This document shows, piece by piece, positions 36,350 to 45,635 of a stretch of DNA of 64,000 bases. The notes below the pieces were generated by a model. That model was not told where the DNA came from and ran no database searches. It saw only the letters and a list, made by a program, of their open reading frames with translations. Position numbers and translations under genes: made by a program. The stretch covers positions 434,001 to 498,000 of the forward strand of contig NZ_FQWC01000003.1 of NCBI RefSeq assembly GCF_900129555.1, given 5' to 3'. The stretch comes from Flavobacterium defluvii (GTDB taxonomy: Bacteria; Bacteroidota; Bacteroidia; Flavobacteriales; Flavobacteriaceae). How positions within the stretch are numbered: position 1 is the stretch's first letter; each line of letters begins with the position of its first letter.

Positions 36350-36646
36350 ATGTCAAAATATAAATGGACAATTAATCTGAGTATTACAACTCCAATGATT
36401 TTAATCGCATCTATAATTATTTCGGGTGGAGGTCACGGATTTGGAGATCAATTGATTGTTTTATTCCCGTGGGCATCAGTTTTTTTACAGTTTGAAATTG
36501 AGTTTCTTTTTTATTTTTTCGCTCTAATACAATTCCCTATTTATGGACTTTTGTACGATAAAGCTTTTAATAAAACTAAAACATTATTAATGATCTCAAT
36601 AATTCATCTTTTAATAGCGGGATTGATTTTGTTTCTAAAACATTGA
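36350..36646 (+). CDS. Small membrane protein, three predicted helices
   Basis: 98-residue protein with hydrophobic segments near residues 13-30 (TPMILIASIIISGGG), 40-65 and 78-95. It has no motif that I recognise. It starts at ATG 36350 and is followed 7 bases later by the ATG of the frameshifted GNAT gene, so both belong to one transcription unit. Such small hydrophobic proteins are often housekeeping or nonessential, and no function is proposed. The frame is well filled and AT-rich like its neighbours. Confidence 0.6.
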   Translation: MSKYKWTINLSITTPMILIASIIISGGGHGFGDQLIVLFPWASVFLQFEIEFLFYFFALIQFPIYGLLYDKAFNKTKTLLMISIIHLLIAGLILFLKH

Positions 36647-36653
36647 TAAAATT

Positions 36654-37090
36654 ATGAGCTCAAACATCAAAATAAGAAAATCCAAAATCAAGACTTAGAC
36701 TTTGTTTACAAAGCAATCTGCGAACTGGAAAATGAAGTTTTAAATTTTGAAGTTTTCGAAATGATATTCAATGAAAATATTTCAAACCCCAAAAATCTTT
36801 ATCTGATTGCCGAAAACGAAACAGAAGGTTTAGGATTTATTAGTTTTCATACTCAAAATCTTCTGCATCATTGCGGATTGGTTGGTGAAATTCAGGAATT
36901 TTTTATTCATCAAAAATATCGCGGTCAAGGTGTTGGAAGATTATTAATAAATGAGATTTTAGATTTTGCTGAGAAAAATAATTTAAAAAGCATCGAAATA
37001 ACCACAAATAAAAAAAGAGTAGAAAATGTGGTGATTTATGAAAATCTTGGTTTTACTTTGAGTCATAATAAGTTTACGATTTATAAATAA
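36654..37090 (+). pseudogene. GNAT acetyltransferase with a frameshift near 36690
   Basis: A GNAT-family N-acetyltransferase whose coding frame is broken. ATG 36654 gives MSSNIKIRKSKIKT and then a stop. In another frame the protein goes on with DLDFVYKAICELENEVLNFE and runs to 37090. Adding one A in CAAGAC (about 36689-36691) would restore KIKDLDFVYKAI, the usual GNAT start. The rest holds the acetyl-CoA loop YRGQGVGRLLINEIL near the middle. An internal ATG at 36761 would give a truncated 109-residue protein that keeps this loop but lacks the first strands and helix. It could be a real lesion or a sequencing error. Confidence 0.75.
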
Positions 37091-37105
37091 GGTACATTCA
37101 ATAGG

Positions 37106-37224
37106 CCCCAGTTTCAACTGGGGGTAAATATTTGCAACAGTTAATCGGCTTTAGCCAAAATGAGGATTTATGCTAAAGCCATTTTAGCGAAGATCTTTTT
37201 TATACCTCCAGCTAAAGCTGGAGG
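37106..37224. repeat. REP-like array of three hairpins
   Basis: Three palindromic units stand in 120 bases: CCCCAGTTTCAACTGGGG (37106-37123), GGCTTTAGC paired with GCTAAAGCC (37147-37180), and CCTCCAGCTAAAGCTGGAGG (37205-37224). Units 1 and 3 share the CC-CAG / CTG-GG plan around a short AT loop. This resembles REP/REPIN clusters mobilised by single-strand transposases; no such gene is in the window. Confidence 0.75.
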
Positions 37225-37299
37225 CAATTCATCTAAGTTGTGATCTTTGCCAAAGGTTTTAAGCAATCTTGTCATTTCGATTAAGAATCTGTATAAAAC

Positions 37300-37331
37300 A
37301 AAAAAACCGAAGCAAATCGCTTCGGTTTTTT
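37300..37331 (-). terminator. Terminator of HMG-CoA synthase
   Basis: AAAAAACCGAAG and CTTCGGTTTTTT pair around CAAATCG. It lies about 45 bases downstream of the minus-strand stop at 37377. Confidence 0.85.
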
Positions 37332-37345
37332 TAGTTGGAATTTGG

Positions 37346-37363
37346 TCCCGATAGCTATCGGGA
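37346..37363. repeat. Perfect 18-base palindrome TCCCGATAGCTATCGGGA
   Basis: An exact self-complementary 18-mer lies between the HMG-CoA synthase stop and its terminator, flanked by GGAATTTGG and GGAATTT. The core CCCGATAGCTATCGGG is, as far as I recall, a much-repeated palindrome in Flavobacteria genomes. Confidence 0.7.
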
Positions 37364-37376
37364 GGAATTTAAAAAA

Positions 37377-38738
37377 TTAGTCCACCCATTTATAATATCT
37401 CGCTCCAATTAAAACAGGAATTTCTTTTTCAATTCGATCTAAAACCCATTCATTTTTTGGAGTTCTCACGCTTTGTTTTTGTTCTTTTTTATGAAGACTT
37501 TCATAAGTATTAAAATCAATTTCTACGCTTTCTGCTAAATTTTCAAAAAGTTTTACATTTTCTAAAGCCGATTTCCATTCTGGCTGAATTGTTCCTTCAA
37601 AAACCTTAGACTTCGATCCGCTTCCGTAAGCTAAGAAACCGAATTTAGTTCCGGCAACTTCTTTGTTTGTATCATAGAACTGAGCCAAAGTCGACAACAA
37701 TCCCATGAAAATAGAACCTGTATAAAGATTCCCTATTAAAGAAGAAGCCAATTCTGCAGGTTGTAGTTTCTCGGTTACAAAACTTCTGTAATCATCAGAT
37801 TTTGTAACTTCTTTAATTTTTGTCTGATAATCTGCAGGCGCGATATCATCAGCAATAATTTTTTCGGCACTGTCTAAAGCGTAGATTTCAGACAACATTC
37901 TTCTTCCCTGGAAAGAATATGGTAAATGCATTATGATACTATGCCAGGTTTTGTATAAAGTTTCAGTAGTGTTTTTTAATTTTTTGAATGAAAAGTAAGC
38001 ATTGCGCGTACGGTCCATATAACATTGATTCGAATATTGACCGTCAAAAACTGGTTGGTCTTTGTGTATTTCGATTTCGGCTTCTAAATTGTCAAACCAG
38101 GAATCGTTGTTGGTGTTTTTTGTGATTTCTTCTTTAGAGATAGTTCTGTACGGTTTAAAAAAGTCAAAAACGCCTTTTGTGCTGGTTGCCCAATTTTCAT
38201 CAAAAGCAATAATTTTTGGGTTTGCAGCAATTAACATGGCAACAGCGCCAGCACCCTGCGTATATTCTCCGCCAGAGTTCAAATCATATTTTGCAAAATC
38301 TGAAGTAACTACGATTGCTTTTTTGGTTGGGTTCAGTTTTACGAAATCTAAACAGTTCTGCAAAGCGTCAACACCGCCAATACAAGCGAAAGTAAAATCT
38401 ACAACATCACATTCTGCTAATGCATCTTCGCCAAATTTCTGCTCCATCAAACTAATTAAATAAGAGGCAATTGGTTTCGAGCTATCAATACCGCTTTCAG
38501 TACCAACATAAATTCTGCTGATTTCTTTTAAATCAATTTTATTCTCAATGATAAGTTTGGTTAGAGCATTTGCTCCAAAAACAACGGCGTCCTGATGAAC
38601 ATCCGGGAAAGTCATTTTTAGTAATCCAAGACCTTTTTCTAATTTTTCTGGTTCAATATTTCTGGCGATTGCCAAAGTTTTTATGGGTAAATGTATGTTT
38701 GCTACATCAAAAGATATAGCATCAATTCCTGTTTTCAT
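37377..38738 (-). CDS. Hydroxymethylglutaryl-CoA synthase
   Basis: 453-residue HMG-CoA synthase. The acylated cysteine is Cys119 in VDFTFACIGGVDALQ. The N-terminal region around YVGTESGIDSSKPIASYL is typical of the family, and a full C-terminal thiolase-fold half follows, with GSIFMGLLSTLAQFYD and FLAYGSGSKSKVFEG. It condenses acetyl-CoA with acetoacetyl-CoA to form HMG-CoA, the entry to the mevalonate route to isoprenoids, which Flavobacteria use. It is a single gene with a terminator downstream. The 322-base upstream gap is shared with sdhC. Confidence 0.92.
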   Translation of the reverse strand: MKTGIDAISFDVANIHLPIKTLAIARNIEPEKLEKGLGLLKMTFPDVHQDAVVFGANALTKLIIENKIDLKEISRIYVGTESGIDSSKPIASYLISLMEQKFGEDALAECDVVDFTFACIGGVDALQNCLDFVKLNPTKKAIVVTSDFAKYDLNSGGEYTQGAGAVAMLIAANPKIIAFDENWATSTKGVFDFFKPYRTISKEEITKNTNNDSWFDNLEAEIEIHKDQPVFDGQYSNQCYMDRTRNAYFSFKKLKNTTETLYKTWHSIIMHLPYSFQGRRMLSEIYALDSAEKIIADDIAPADYQTKIKEVTKSDDYRSFVTEKLQPAELASSLIGNLYTGSIFMGLLSTLAQFYDTNKEVAGTKFGFLAYGSGSKSKVFEGTIQPEWKSALENVKLFENLAESVEIDFNTYESLHKKEQKQSVRTPKNEWVLDRIEKEIPVLIGARYYKWVD

Positions 38739-39060
38739 TCTGATATTTTTTGAAGCCGATAAAGGTAAAACTATGCTGTTAGAATCAGATTGTTTTTAGT
38801 CATTAATATTTGTGTTTTAATCACTTTTGAGGAAAATAAATTAAAAAGCTGAAAAAAATATCAATTTGCTAATTTTAATAAAATGTAATTATCTGTTAAA
38901 GCGGTTTTTAAAAAAGATGAATTTTCTTATTTTTTTATATTTTGCAAAATCTGTTAACAATGCTCTTTAAAACCATTATAAATAACGACGAAATCCTTGT
39001 AGTTCTTTGTTAATTGCGTTATTTTTGTCTAATTTTTTAAAACAAACTACTTAAACACTT
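38739..39060. other. Divergent intergenic region between HMG-CoA synthase and sdhC
   Basis: 322 AT-rich bases. It contains the sdh promoter (38997-39027) and, on the minus strand, a near-consensus TACCTTTA box at 38761-38768 that could serve HMG-CoA synthase. Nothing else was recognised. Confidence 0.55.
38997..39027 (+). promoter_or_regulatory. sdhCAB promoter
   Basis: TTG at 38997-38999, 20-base spacer, TATTTTTG at 39020-39027: a full match to the Flavobacterium consensus. The leader to the ATG at 39061 is about 30 bases. Confidence 0.8.
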
Positions 39061-39726
39061 ATGGCACAATCTGCACTATTGAATGCTTCCATCTTAAAGA
39101 AAGTAGCTATGGCTCTTTCGGGAATATTCTTAATCACGTTTTTAGCGCTGCATGTTTCCTTAAACTTTATTTCTATTTTAAGTGAAGACGTTTTCAACGA
39201 GGCTTCTCACTTTATGGGATACAATCCGCTGATACAATATGTAATGCAGCCAATTTTGGCATTCGGGGTAATTTTCCATTTCGTAATGGGATTTGTACTT
39301 ACTGCCCAAAACAGCGCAGCAAGACCAATTGCATATGCTAAATACAACGGAGCTGCAAACGCTTCCTGGAGTTCTAGAAATATGATTATTTCTGGATTGG
39401 TTATTTTGGCTTTCTTAGGATTGCATTTTTATGATTTCTGGTTTCCTGAGGTTAGCTATAAATATATAGCTGGTACAGCACCAGATGCTACAAGGTATTA
39501 TGGTGAGTTAGTTCACAAATTTCACGACCCAATTCGCACAGCATTATACTGTGTGTCTTTTATCCTTCTAGGATTTCACTTATGGCATGGGTTCGCATCT
39601 TCTCTTCAATCAGTGGGGATGTACAACAAATATTCTAGATTTTTAGCGAAAGTAGGTTACTGGTTTGCAGTTGTAGTTCCAGGGCTTTTCGTAATTATCG
39701 CATTATTTCATCATTTCAATAATTAA
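39061..39726 (+). CDS. sdhC: Succinate dehydrogenase cytochrome b subunit
   Basis: 221-residue membrane anchor of complex II, with five hydrophobic helices and histidines placed for two b hemes (for example in [37 protein letters not shown]). This is the single-subunit diheme type B anchor found in Bacteroidota, Bacillus and Wolinella. With SdhA and SdhB it oxidises succinate, or reduces fumarate, against menaquinone. It is first in the operon; sdhA starts 12 bases later. Assignment rests on context as well as on the helices. Confidence 0.93.
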   Translation: MAQSALLNASILKKVAMALSGIFLITFLALHVSLNFISILSEDVFNEASHFMGYNPLIQYVMQPILAFGVIFHFVMGFVLTAQNSAARPIAYAKYNGAANASWSSRNMIISGLVILAFLGLHFYDFWFPEVSYKYIAGTAPDATRYYGELVHKFHDPIRTALYCVSFILLGFHLWHGFASSLQSVGMYNKYSRFLAKVGYWFAVVVPGLFVIIALFHHFNN

Positions 39727-39737
39727 TATCAATTATA

Positions 39738-41738
39738 ATGGCATTAGATTCAAAAATTCCAAACGGTCCTATAGCGGACAAATGGACAAATTATAAAGAT
39801 CATATTAATTTAGTAAACCCTGCTAACAAACGTAATCTTGATATTATCGTAGTTGGTACAGGTTTGGCCGGAGGTTCGGCTGCGGCTACTTTGGCTGAGT
39901 TAGGATATAACGTAAAAGCATTTTGTTTTCAGGATTCTCCTCGTCGCGCGCACTCTATTGCTGCGCAGGGAGGTATCAATGCAGCAAAAAATTATAAAGG
40001 AGACGGTGACTCAGTTTACAGATTATTCTACGATACTGTAAAAGGAGGTGACTACCGTGCACGTGAAGCAAACGTTCACCGTTTAGCTGAAGTTTCTGCT
40101 AATATCATTGACCAGTGTGTGGCTCAAGGAGTGCCATTGGCTCGTGAATACGGAGGACTTTTAGATAACCGTTCTTTTGGAGGAACTTTGGTTTCCCGTA
40201 CATTCTACGCACAAGGACAAACAGGACAACAATTATTGTTAGGAGCTTATTCTGCAATGAACCGTCAGATTGGTCGTGGAAAAATTAAAATGTACAACCG
40301 TCACGAAATGCTTGACATTGTAATCGTTGACGGAAAAGCGAGAGGTATTATTGCTCGTAACTTAATCACCGGAGAAATAGAAAGACATTCTGCTCACGCG
40401 GTAGTAATTGGTTCTGGAGGATACGGAAACGTATTTTTCCTTTCAACGAATGCTATGGGGAGTAATGCAACAGCAGCTTGGAAAATTCATAAAAAAGGAG
40501 CGTTTTTCGCAAATCCTTGTTATACACAAATTCACCCAACATGTATTCCGGTTTCTGGAGATCACCAGTCAAAATTGACTTTGATGTCTGAATCTTTACG
40601 TAATGATGGCCGTATTTGGGTGCCGAAAAAATTAGAAGATGCACAGGCAATTCGTGAAGGAAAGAAAAAAGCAAATGACTTATCCGAAGACGAAAGAGAT
40701 TACTTCTTAGAGAGAAGATATCCTGCTTTTGGTAACTTAGTTCCTCGTGACGTTGCATCTCGTGCTGCTAAAGAAAGATGTGATGCTGGTTTTGGAGTTA
40801 ACAAAACGGGTGAAGCAGTTTACTTAGATTTTGCAGCGGCTATTAAACGTTACGGAACCGAAGAAGCTTATGTAAAAGGTTTAGATGCTAATGATACTGC
40901 ATTAGTAACTAAATTAGGAACAGCAATTGTAAAAAGTAAATACGGAAACTTATTCCAAATGTACTTGAAAATTGTTGACGAAGATCCTTATGTAACCCCA
41001 ATGATGATTTACCCGGCAGTTCACTACACAATGGGTGGAACTTGGGTTGATTATAACTTGATGACTACAATTCCTGGATGTTTCTCAATTGGAGAATCTA
41101 ACTTCTCTGACCACGGTGCAAACAGACTTGGAGCTTCTGCTTTGATGCAAGGTTTAGCTGATGGATATTTCGTATTACCATACACTATCGGAGATTATTT
41201 AGCTCCGGATATTAAAATGGGACCAATTTCTACAGATTTACCAGAATTCGTTGAAGCTGAGAAAGCAGTTGTAGATCAAATCAATAAATTCATCAACAAT
41301 AATGGTAAACATTCTGTAGATTATTTCCACAAAAAACTTGGAAAAATCATGTGGAATAAAGTAGGTATGGCGCGTAATGCTAAAGGTTTAACTGAGGCTA
41401 TCGAGGAAATTGCTGCTTTACGTGAAGAGTTTTATAGAGATGTAAAAGTTCCAGGAGGTGCTTACGAATTTAATCAGGAATTGGAAAAAGCGACTCGTGT
41501 TGCCGATTTCTTAGAATTAGGAGAGTTGTTCGCCAAAGATGCTTTACACCGTAATGAATCTTGTGGAGGTCACTTCCGTGAGGAATACCAAACAGAAGAA
41601 GGAGAAGCACTTCGTGACGACGAAAACTTTGCATACGTTGCCGCTTGGGAATACAAAGGAAAACCAAGTGATGCAGTGTTACACAAAGAGCCGCTTAATT
41701 ACGAAAACATTAAATTAGTTCAAAGAAGTTATAAATAG
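39738..41738 (+). CDS. sdhA: Succinate dehydrogenase flavoprotein subunit
   Basis: 666-residue flavoprotein. The FAD-binding [19 protein letters not shown] is near residue 36, and the covalent-FAD histidine region [13 protein letters not shown] is near residue 72. A capping domain and the substrate region with HPTCIPVSG follow, then [10 protein letters not shown] and [17 protein letters not shown] near the end of the FAD domain. It oxidises succinate to fumarate in the TCA cycle at the inner face of the membrane. A word-built inverted repeat separates it from sdhB. Confidence 0.96.
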   Translation: MALDSKIPNGPIADKWTNYKDHINLVNPANKRNLDIIVVGTGLAGGSAAATLAELGYNVKAFCFQDSPRRAHSIAAQGGINAAKNYKGDGDSVYRLFYDTVKGGDYRAREANVHRLAEVSANIIDQCVAQGVPLAREYGGLLDNRSFGGTLVSRTFYAQGQTGQQLLLGAYSAMNRQIGRGKIKMYNRHEMLDIVIVDGKARGIIARNLITGEIERHSAHAVVIGSGGYGNVFFLSTNAMGSNATAAWKIHKKGAFFANPCYTQIHPTCIPVSGDHQSKLTLMSESLRNDGRIWVPKKLEDAQAIREGKKKANDLSEDERDYFLERRYPAFGNLVPRDVASRAAKERCDAGFGVNKTGEAVYLDFAAAIKRYGTEEAYVKGLDANDTALVTKLGTAIVKSKYGNLFQMYLKIVDEDPYVTPMMIYPAVHYTMGGTWVDYNLMTTIPGCFSIGESNFSDHGANRLGASALMQGLADGYFVLPYTIGDYLAPDIKMGPISTDLPEFVEAEKAVVDQINKFINNNGKHSVDYFHKKLGKIMWNKVGMARNAKGLTEAIEEIAALREEFYRDVKVPGGAYEFNQELEKATRVADFLELGELFAKDALHRNESCGGHFREEYQTEEGEALRDDENFAYVAAWEYKGKPSDAVLHKEPLNYENIKLVQRSYK

Positions 41739-41742
41739 TAAT

Positions 41743-41819
41743 TAGTCAAAAGACAAAAGTCTTAAAGTCAAAAGACAAAATGTGTCAAACGACTTTCGAC
41801 TTTGAACTTTATGACTTTC
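41743..41819. repeat. Inverted repeat of AAGTC/GACTTT words inside the sdh operon
   Basis: AGTCAAAAGACAAAAGTC, then AAGTCAAAAGACAAAA (41743-41780), faces GACTTTCGACTTTGAACTTT and GACTTTC (41791-41819). It lies in the 94-base gap between sdhA and sdhB. Similar words appear at 16422-16453. Confidence 0.6.
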
Positions 41820-41832
41820 AAACTAAAAAGGT

Positions 41833-42579
41833 ATGAAACTTACATTAAAAATATGGCGTCAGAAAAACGCCCAAGATAAAGGAGGGATTGTAGAATATCC
41901 TATCGATGGAATCGAACCAGACATGTCTTTCCTTGAAATGTTAGACGTTCTTAACGAAGGTTTAATCAACAAAGGAGAAGAGCCTGTAGCATTTGACCAT
42001 GATTGTCGTGAAGGAATCTGCGGAATGTGTTCCTTATTCATCAACGGTGAAGCGCACGGACCAGACCGAGGTGTTACAACTTGCCAATTGCACATGCGTA
42101 TGTTTAAAGATGGTGATACAATTTTTATCGAGCCATTTAGAGCAAAAGCTTTCCCTGTAATTAAAGATTTAGTTGTTGACAGAAGTTCTTTTGACAGAAT
42201 CCAGCATGCTGGTGGATTTATCTCAGTAAATACTTCAGGAAACACAATTGACGCTAATACTATTCCAATTCCAAAGGAAGATGCTGATAAATCATTTGAT
42301 GCTGCTGCTTGTATTGGTTGCGGAGCTTGTGTTGCAACTTGTAAAAACTCTTCAGCAATGTTATTCGTTTCTGCAAAAGTTTCTCAATATGCTTTATTAC
42401 CACAAGGTAAAGTTGAAGCAACGGATCGTGTATTAAACATGGTTCACCAAATGGATTTAGAAGGTTTCGGTAACTGTACCAATACAGGAGCTTGTGAAAT
42501 CGAATGTCCAAAAGGAATTTCGCTTGAAAATATCGCACGTATGAACCGTGAATATTTAGCAGCAAGCTTGAAAGGTTAA
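41833..42579 (+). CDS. sdhB: Succinate dehydrogenase iron-sulfur subunit
   Basis: 248-residue iron-sulfur protein. The plant-type 2Fe-2S centre is held by CREGICGMC near residue 58 and a later Cys near 83. The second domain has [11 protein letters not shown] near residue 159 and [14 protein letters not shown] near residue 217 for the 4Fe-4S and 3Fe-4S centres. It carries electrons from the SdhA flavin to the SdhC anchor. It is the last gene of the operon, with a good terminator. Confidence 0.96.
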   Translation: MKLTLKIWRQKNAQDKGGIVEYPIDGIEPDMSFLEMLDVLNEGLINKGEEPVAFDHDCREGICGMCSLFINGEAHGPDRGVTTCQLHMRMFKDGDTIFIEPFRAKAFPVIKDLVVDRSSFDRIQHAGGFISVNTSGNTIDANTIPIPKEDADKSFDAAACIGCGACVATCKNSSAMLFVSAKVSQYALLPQGKVEATDRVLNMVHQMDLEGFGNCTNTGACEIECPKGISLENIARMNREYLAASLKG

Positions 42580-42607
42580 TCCAAAAACAATTTAGTATAT
42601 TTCAAGA

Positions 42608-42641
42608 AACCGCATTCATTAATTTGGATGCGGTTTTTTTA
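42608..42641 (+). terminator. Terminator of the sdh operon
   Basis: AAACCGCATTC and GGATGCGGTTTTTTT form a hairpin with an ATTAATTT loop, 30 bases past sdhB. Confidence 0.9.
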
Positions 42642-42703
42642 TTATGATCGTGGAGCTGTTTAATTTCATTAGAAATGATGATGCAGACTAAAATCAATCA
42701 GGA

Positions 42704-42711
42704 TATATTTG
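42704..42711 (+). promoter_or_regulatory. -7 box of the small membrane protein gene
   Basis: TATATTTG matches TANNTTTG and ends 33 bases before ATG 42745. Its TTG can be misread as a start codon. Confidence 0.5.
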
Positions 42712-42744
42712 ATTCTGATAATAGATTTTAAAAACATAAGCAAA

Positions 42745-43143
42745 ATGTTTACGATAAATATACCTTCTTTTACTAATGATAATTATCTGTATTATCAATT
42801 AATGTTTACTTGTATTTTGTTCTTACTATTGTTTTTTATTAGCGGTTTTTCGGAATCATTTGTAATTAAATACGGTTCTTATGTGTTTGCCGCAAATATT
42901 ATTTTAAGGTTCCTGATCTCCTTTTTTACAAATCAGTATTGGCAGTTTGTATTGCATTGGTTTTTACTGTCAATAGCACAATTTATTTTCTGGGCAGTTT
43001 TGATCATTATCTGTGGGAAATATGGAAAACCTCATAACGGAGACGGCTGGATCATACTTTTACTGCCGGGTTATTTTCTTCCATTGTTAATATTCATTTC
43101 TGTATTAGTAAAAATTATTAAAATAGCAATCAGTAAATTTTAA
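42745..43143 (+). CDS. Membrane protein of unknown function
   Basis: 132 residues from ATG 42745 (MFTINIPSFTNDNYLYY). Four hydrophobic helices lie near residues 16-34 (LMFTCILFLLLFFISGF), 42-60, 66-92 and 103-125. I do not recognise a family. The frame is open upstream to a TTG at 42709, but this TTG is the end of a promoter box, so the ATG is chosen. It ends two bases before the hexosaminidase stop codon on the other strand. It could be an independent gene; a link with the carbohydrate cluster is only positional. Confidence 0.58.
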   Translation: MFTINIPSFTNDNYLYYQLMFTCILFLLLFFISGFSESFVIKYGSYVFAANIILRFLISFFTNQYWQFVLHWFLLSIAQFIFWAVLIIICGKYGKPHNGDGWIILLLPGYFLPLLIFISVLVKIIKIAISKF

Positions 43144-43145
43144 TG

Positions 43146-45449
43146 TTATTCATAAAATAACTGCGATTCGCTGATTTCTTGTTTTTCTTTTCCTTCCTGC
43201 TGAATAAAACAAGTTAAAGTAGTGCCTCCAATCTGATCAAAATAACTGATGTTGAGTTTATGAAATCCTTTTTCGAGTTTAACAACTCCATAAGCTTCAT
43301 TAAGCCAATGAATGCCGTCATTATTCATAACAAGTTCATTATCTATAAAAAGCTTCGATCCGTCGTCTGAAAGCGTCGAAATTGTATAATTTGCTGTTTC
43401 TGGGATAAAGATGTATCCGTCAAATTTTAAACCGATATAACGCTCTAATTTTGTTTTCCATTTTTCACTGCTTATTTTGCCTTCAAAAATGCCTGAATTA
43501 ACTGGTTTTGCCAATTCCAAATCCTGAACCTGCTGAAATAATGTTCCTGTATAATAATTGAATTTTAAACCTTTTTTGGTTGGTTTTACTGCTAATGCTG
43601 GTTTTAAATCCGGATTTCGAACCAATATTTTACTGATTGAACTTTTTCTACCGCTTGGACTAATTTGAACCGTTTTTATAATTCTGAATTCGCCTTTTGG
43701 AATATGTATCGTTACAGGTTTTGTGTAAAGTTCAGCCGTTTCATCTGGATTGTAACCATCAATTGTATAAAAAATCTGCCCATTTTTAATCGTTGGTTTT
43801 AAGTCTAAAATATATTTTGAAAAAATTAAAGCTGTTTCTTCTGAACCAAAAGGAATTGGAACTTTATACATTCTTTTTTGCGCTTCCAATTTCTCTAAAT
43901 GATGCGGAATCTGATTTAAAATAAAACCATTGTAATTTTTATTCTGAGGTTCTGTCCACGCAATTTCTGCCAAAGCAAAAACTCTCGGGTAAATCATGTA
44001 ATTTAATTTCGCCGGACTTGTCAAATATTCCGACCAAAGATTGGACTGCACGCCCATAATATATTTTTGCTCGTCAACCGTTAAACTGTCAACAGGAGTT
44101 GGATTATAATTGTATATTTTTTCAACTGTTGTTAATCGCCCAATTGTTAAAGGTTCCTGAGGAGAATAGCCTTGGTTGTAATCCAGATACAGAACTTGTT
44201 CCGGGTTCATGATTACAAAATGCTTTTGTCTTGCCGCGCTGATTCCGCCAGATTCACCTCGCCAAGACATTACCGCTGCATTTGGCGCTAATCCGCCTTC
44301 GAGCATTTCATCCCAGCCCAGAATTTGTCTTCCGTTTGCGTTTAGGAATTTTTCGATTCTTGTTGTTAAGTAACTTTGTAATTCATGTTCGTTTTTTAAG
44401 CTTAAGTCTTTAATGCGTTTTTGGCAGTTTGGACATTCTTTCCATCTTGCTTTTGGACATTCGTCTCCGCCAATATGAATATATTTACTCGGAAACAATG
44501 CCATAACTTCGGTTAGAACATCTTCTAAAAAAGTAAAAGTTTCTTCTTTTCCGGCGCAAAAAATATCTTCAAAAACACCCCAGGATTCTACCACTTTATA
44601 ATTTCGATCCGGAAAGCAAGATAAATTTGGGTAAGCCGTTACCGCCGCCGTTGCATGACCAGGCATTTCGATTTCGGGAATAATATTTACGTAATGGTCT
44701 TCGGCAAATTTTACAACGTCCTTAATTTCTTCCTGAGTATAAAAACCGCCGTATGGATTTCCGTCAAAAAAATACGGGAATCTTTCAAATTTATTACCCA
44801 CTAAAGTCTGTGCTCTTTTCGAACCAACTTCGGTAAGTTTCGGATACTTTTTTATTTCAATTCTCCAGCCCTGATCGTCGGTTAAATGCCAATGGAAATT
44901 ATTTAATTTATAATAAGACATTTGTGCAATAAAATCTTTTATAACATCAACCGAGAAAAAATGACGGCAAACATCGAGATGAAGCCCGCGGTAGTTGTAT
45001 CTGGGCTGATCTTCAATAGTAACACAAGGTAATTTTATTTCCTGATTTTTAGGTTGATTGGGCAAAAGCTGCAATAAACTCTGAACAGCATAAAATAATC
45101 CTTCTTCACTTCCGGTAACGGTTATTTTTTTAGAAGAAATATTGATTTTATACCCTTCTTTTTTTGAAGTTGCAGACGGTTTTTCAGCAATAAATAAAAC
45201 TTCAATATTGCTTTTTTTATTCGATGTATTTGAGTTTACAGCCGACTCAAAAATCTGCGCTGTTTTTAATTCTTTTGCGCTGTATTTATTTTTATCAAAT
45301 ACAACTTTAATTTTTCCGCTTATGCGAATACTGTCTCTGTTTGTTTTATAAAAATTGGGAGCGGGAATAATCGAAATATTACCAGAAGTATTTTGCGCAT
45401 TTGTAAAAGAGAAACAGAAAATCAAAAAGAAAAATATACTTTTTTGCAT
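43146..45449 (-). CDS. Secreted beta-N-acetylhexosaminidase (GH20) with PA14 domain
   Basis: 767-residue glycoside hydrolase family 20 enzyme. A signal peptide (ending FTNAQ) leads into the GH20 N-terminal domain (about 30-150), then the TIM barrel. The catalytic Asp-Glu pair is Asp329-Glu330 in HIGGDECPKARW. A chitobiase-like beta domain follows, then a PA14-type carbohydrate-binding domain (about residues 640-767, with FDGYIFIPETANYTISTLSDDGS-type pattern). It removes terminal GlcNAc or GalNAc residues from chitin-like or host glycans in the periplasm or at the cell surface; no type IX sorting domain is present. Upstream lies the box shared with susC at 45499-45513. Confidence 0.92.
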   Translation of the reverse strand: MQKSIFFFLIFCFSFTNAQNTSGNISIIPAPNFYKTNRDSIRISGKIKVVFDKNKYSAKELKTAQIFESAVNSNTSNKKSNIEVLFIAEKPSATSKKEGYKINISSKKITVTGSEEGLFYAVQSLLQLLPNQPKNQEIKLPCVTIEDQPRYNYRGLHLDVCRHFFSVDVIKDFIAQMSYYKLNNFHWHLTDDQGWRIEIKKYPKLTEVGSKRAQTLVGNKFERFPYFFDGNPYGGFYTQEEIKDVVKFAEDHYVNIIPEIEMPGHATAAVTAYPNLSCFPDRNYKVVESWGVFEDIFCAGKEETFTFLEDVLTEVMALFPSKYIHIGGDECPKARWKECPNCQKRIKDLSLKNEHELQSYLTTRIEKFLNANGRQILGWDEMLEGGLAPNAAVMSWRGESGGISAARQKHFVIMNPEQVLYLDYNQGYSPQEPLTIGRLTTVEKIYNYNPTPVDSLTVDEQKYIMGVQSNLWSEYLTSPAKLNYMIYPRVFALAEIAWTEPQNKNYNGFILNQIPHHLEKLEAQKRMYKVPIPFGSEETALIFSKYILDLKPTIKNGQIFYTIDGYNPDETAELYTKPVTIHIPKGEFRIIKTVQISPSGRKSSISKILVRNPDLKPALAVKPTKKGLKFNYYTGTLFQQVQDLELAKPVNSGIFEGKISSEKWKTKLERYIGLKFDGYIFIPETANYTISTLSDDGSKLFIDNELVMNNDGIHWLNEAYGVVKLEKGFHKLNISYFDQIGGTTLTCFIQQEGKEKQEISESQLFYE

Positions 45450-45472
45450 GGTTACTTTTTTGTTTTGTTAAA

Positions 45473-45480
45473 CAAATTTA
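45473..45480 (-). promoter_or_regulatory. -7 box of the hexosaminidase gene
   Basis: On the minus strand this is TAAATTTG, 24 bases before the ATG at 45449. There is no TTG at -33; that position is taken by the GCATTTTTTTTGCAA box, which starts 18 bases upstream. Confidence 0.6.
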
Positions 45481-45498
45481 AGATTTGTAAATTAGTTT

Positions 45499-45513
45499 GC
45501 ATTTTTTTTGCAA
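45499..45513. promoter_or_regulatory. Shared regulatory box GCATTTTTTTTGCAA (hexosaminidase copy)
   Basis: The same 15-base sequence occurs twice before susC (57461 and 57481). Here it sits 18 bases upstream of the -7 box of the hexosaminidase gene, and about 97 bases before the -7 box of the divergent DeoR-family gene. It is a candidate operator for the regulator encoded next door, or for another regulator of the same gene set. Confidence 0.7.
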
Positions 45514-45609
45514 AAGGTATTTAAATGTAAATCGCTTTAAAATAGTGTGATTAACTTTTTAATTACGTTGTGTTATAATTTGTTTCGCAAGAATATTGCA
45601 TTAATTGTT

Positions 45610-45617
45610 TACATTTG
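45610..45617 (+). promoter_or_regulatory. -7 box of the DeoR-family gene
   Basis: TACATTTG matches TANNTTTG and ends 18 bases before ATG 45636. Its TTG is in frame with the gene but is unlikely to be the start codon. Confidence 0.55.
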
Positions 45618-45635
45618 TTCAAAAAAAGAATTCGC

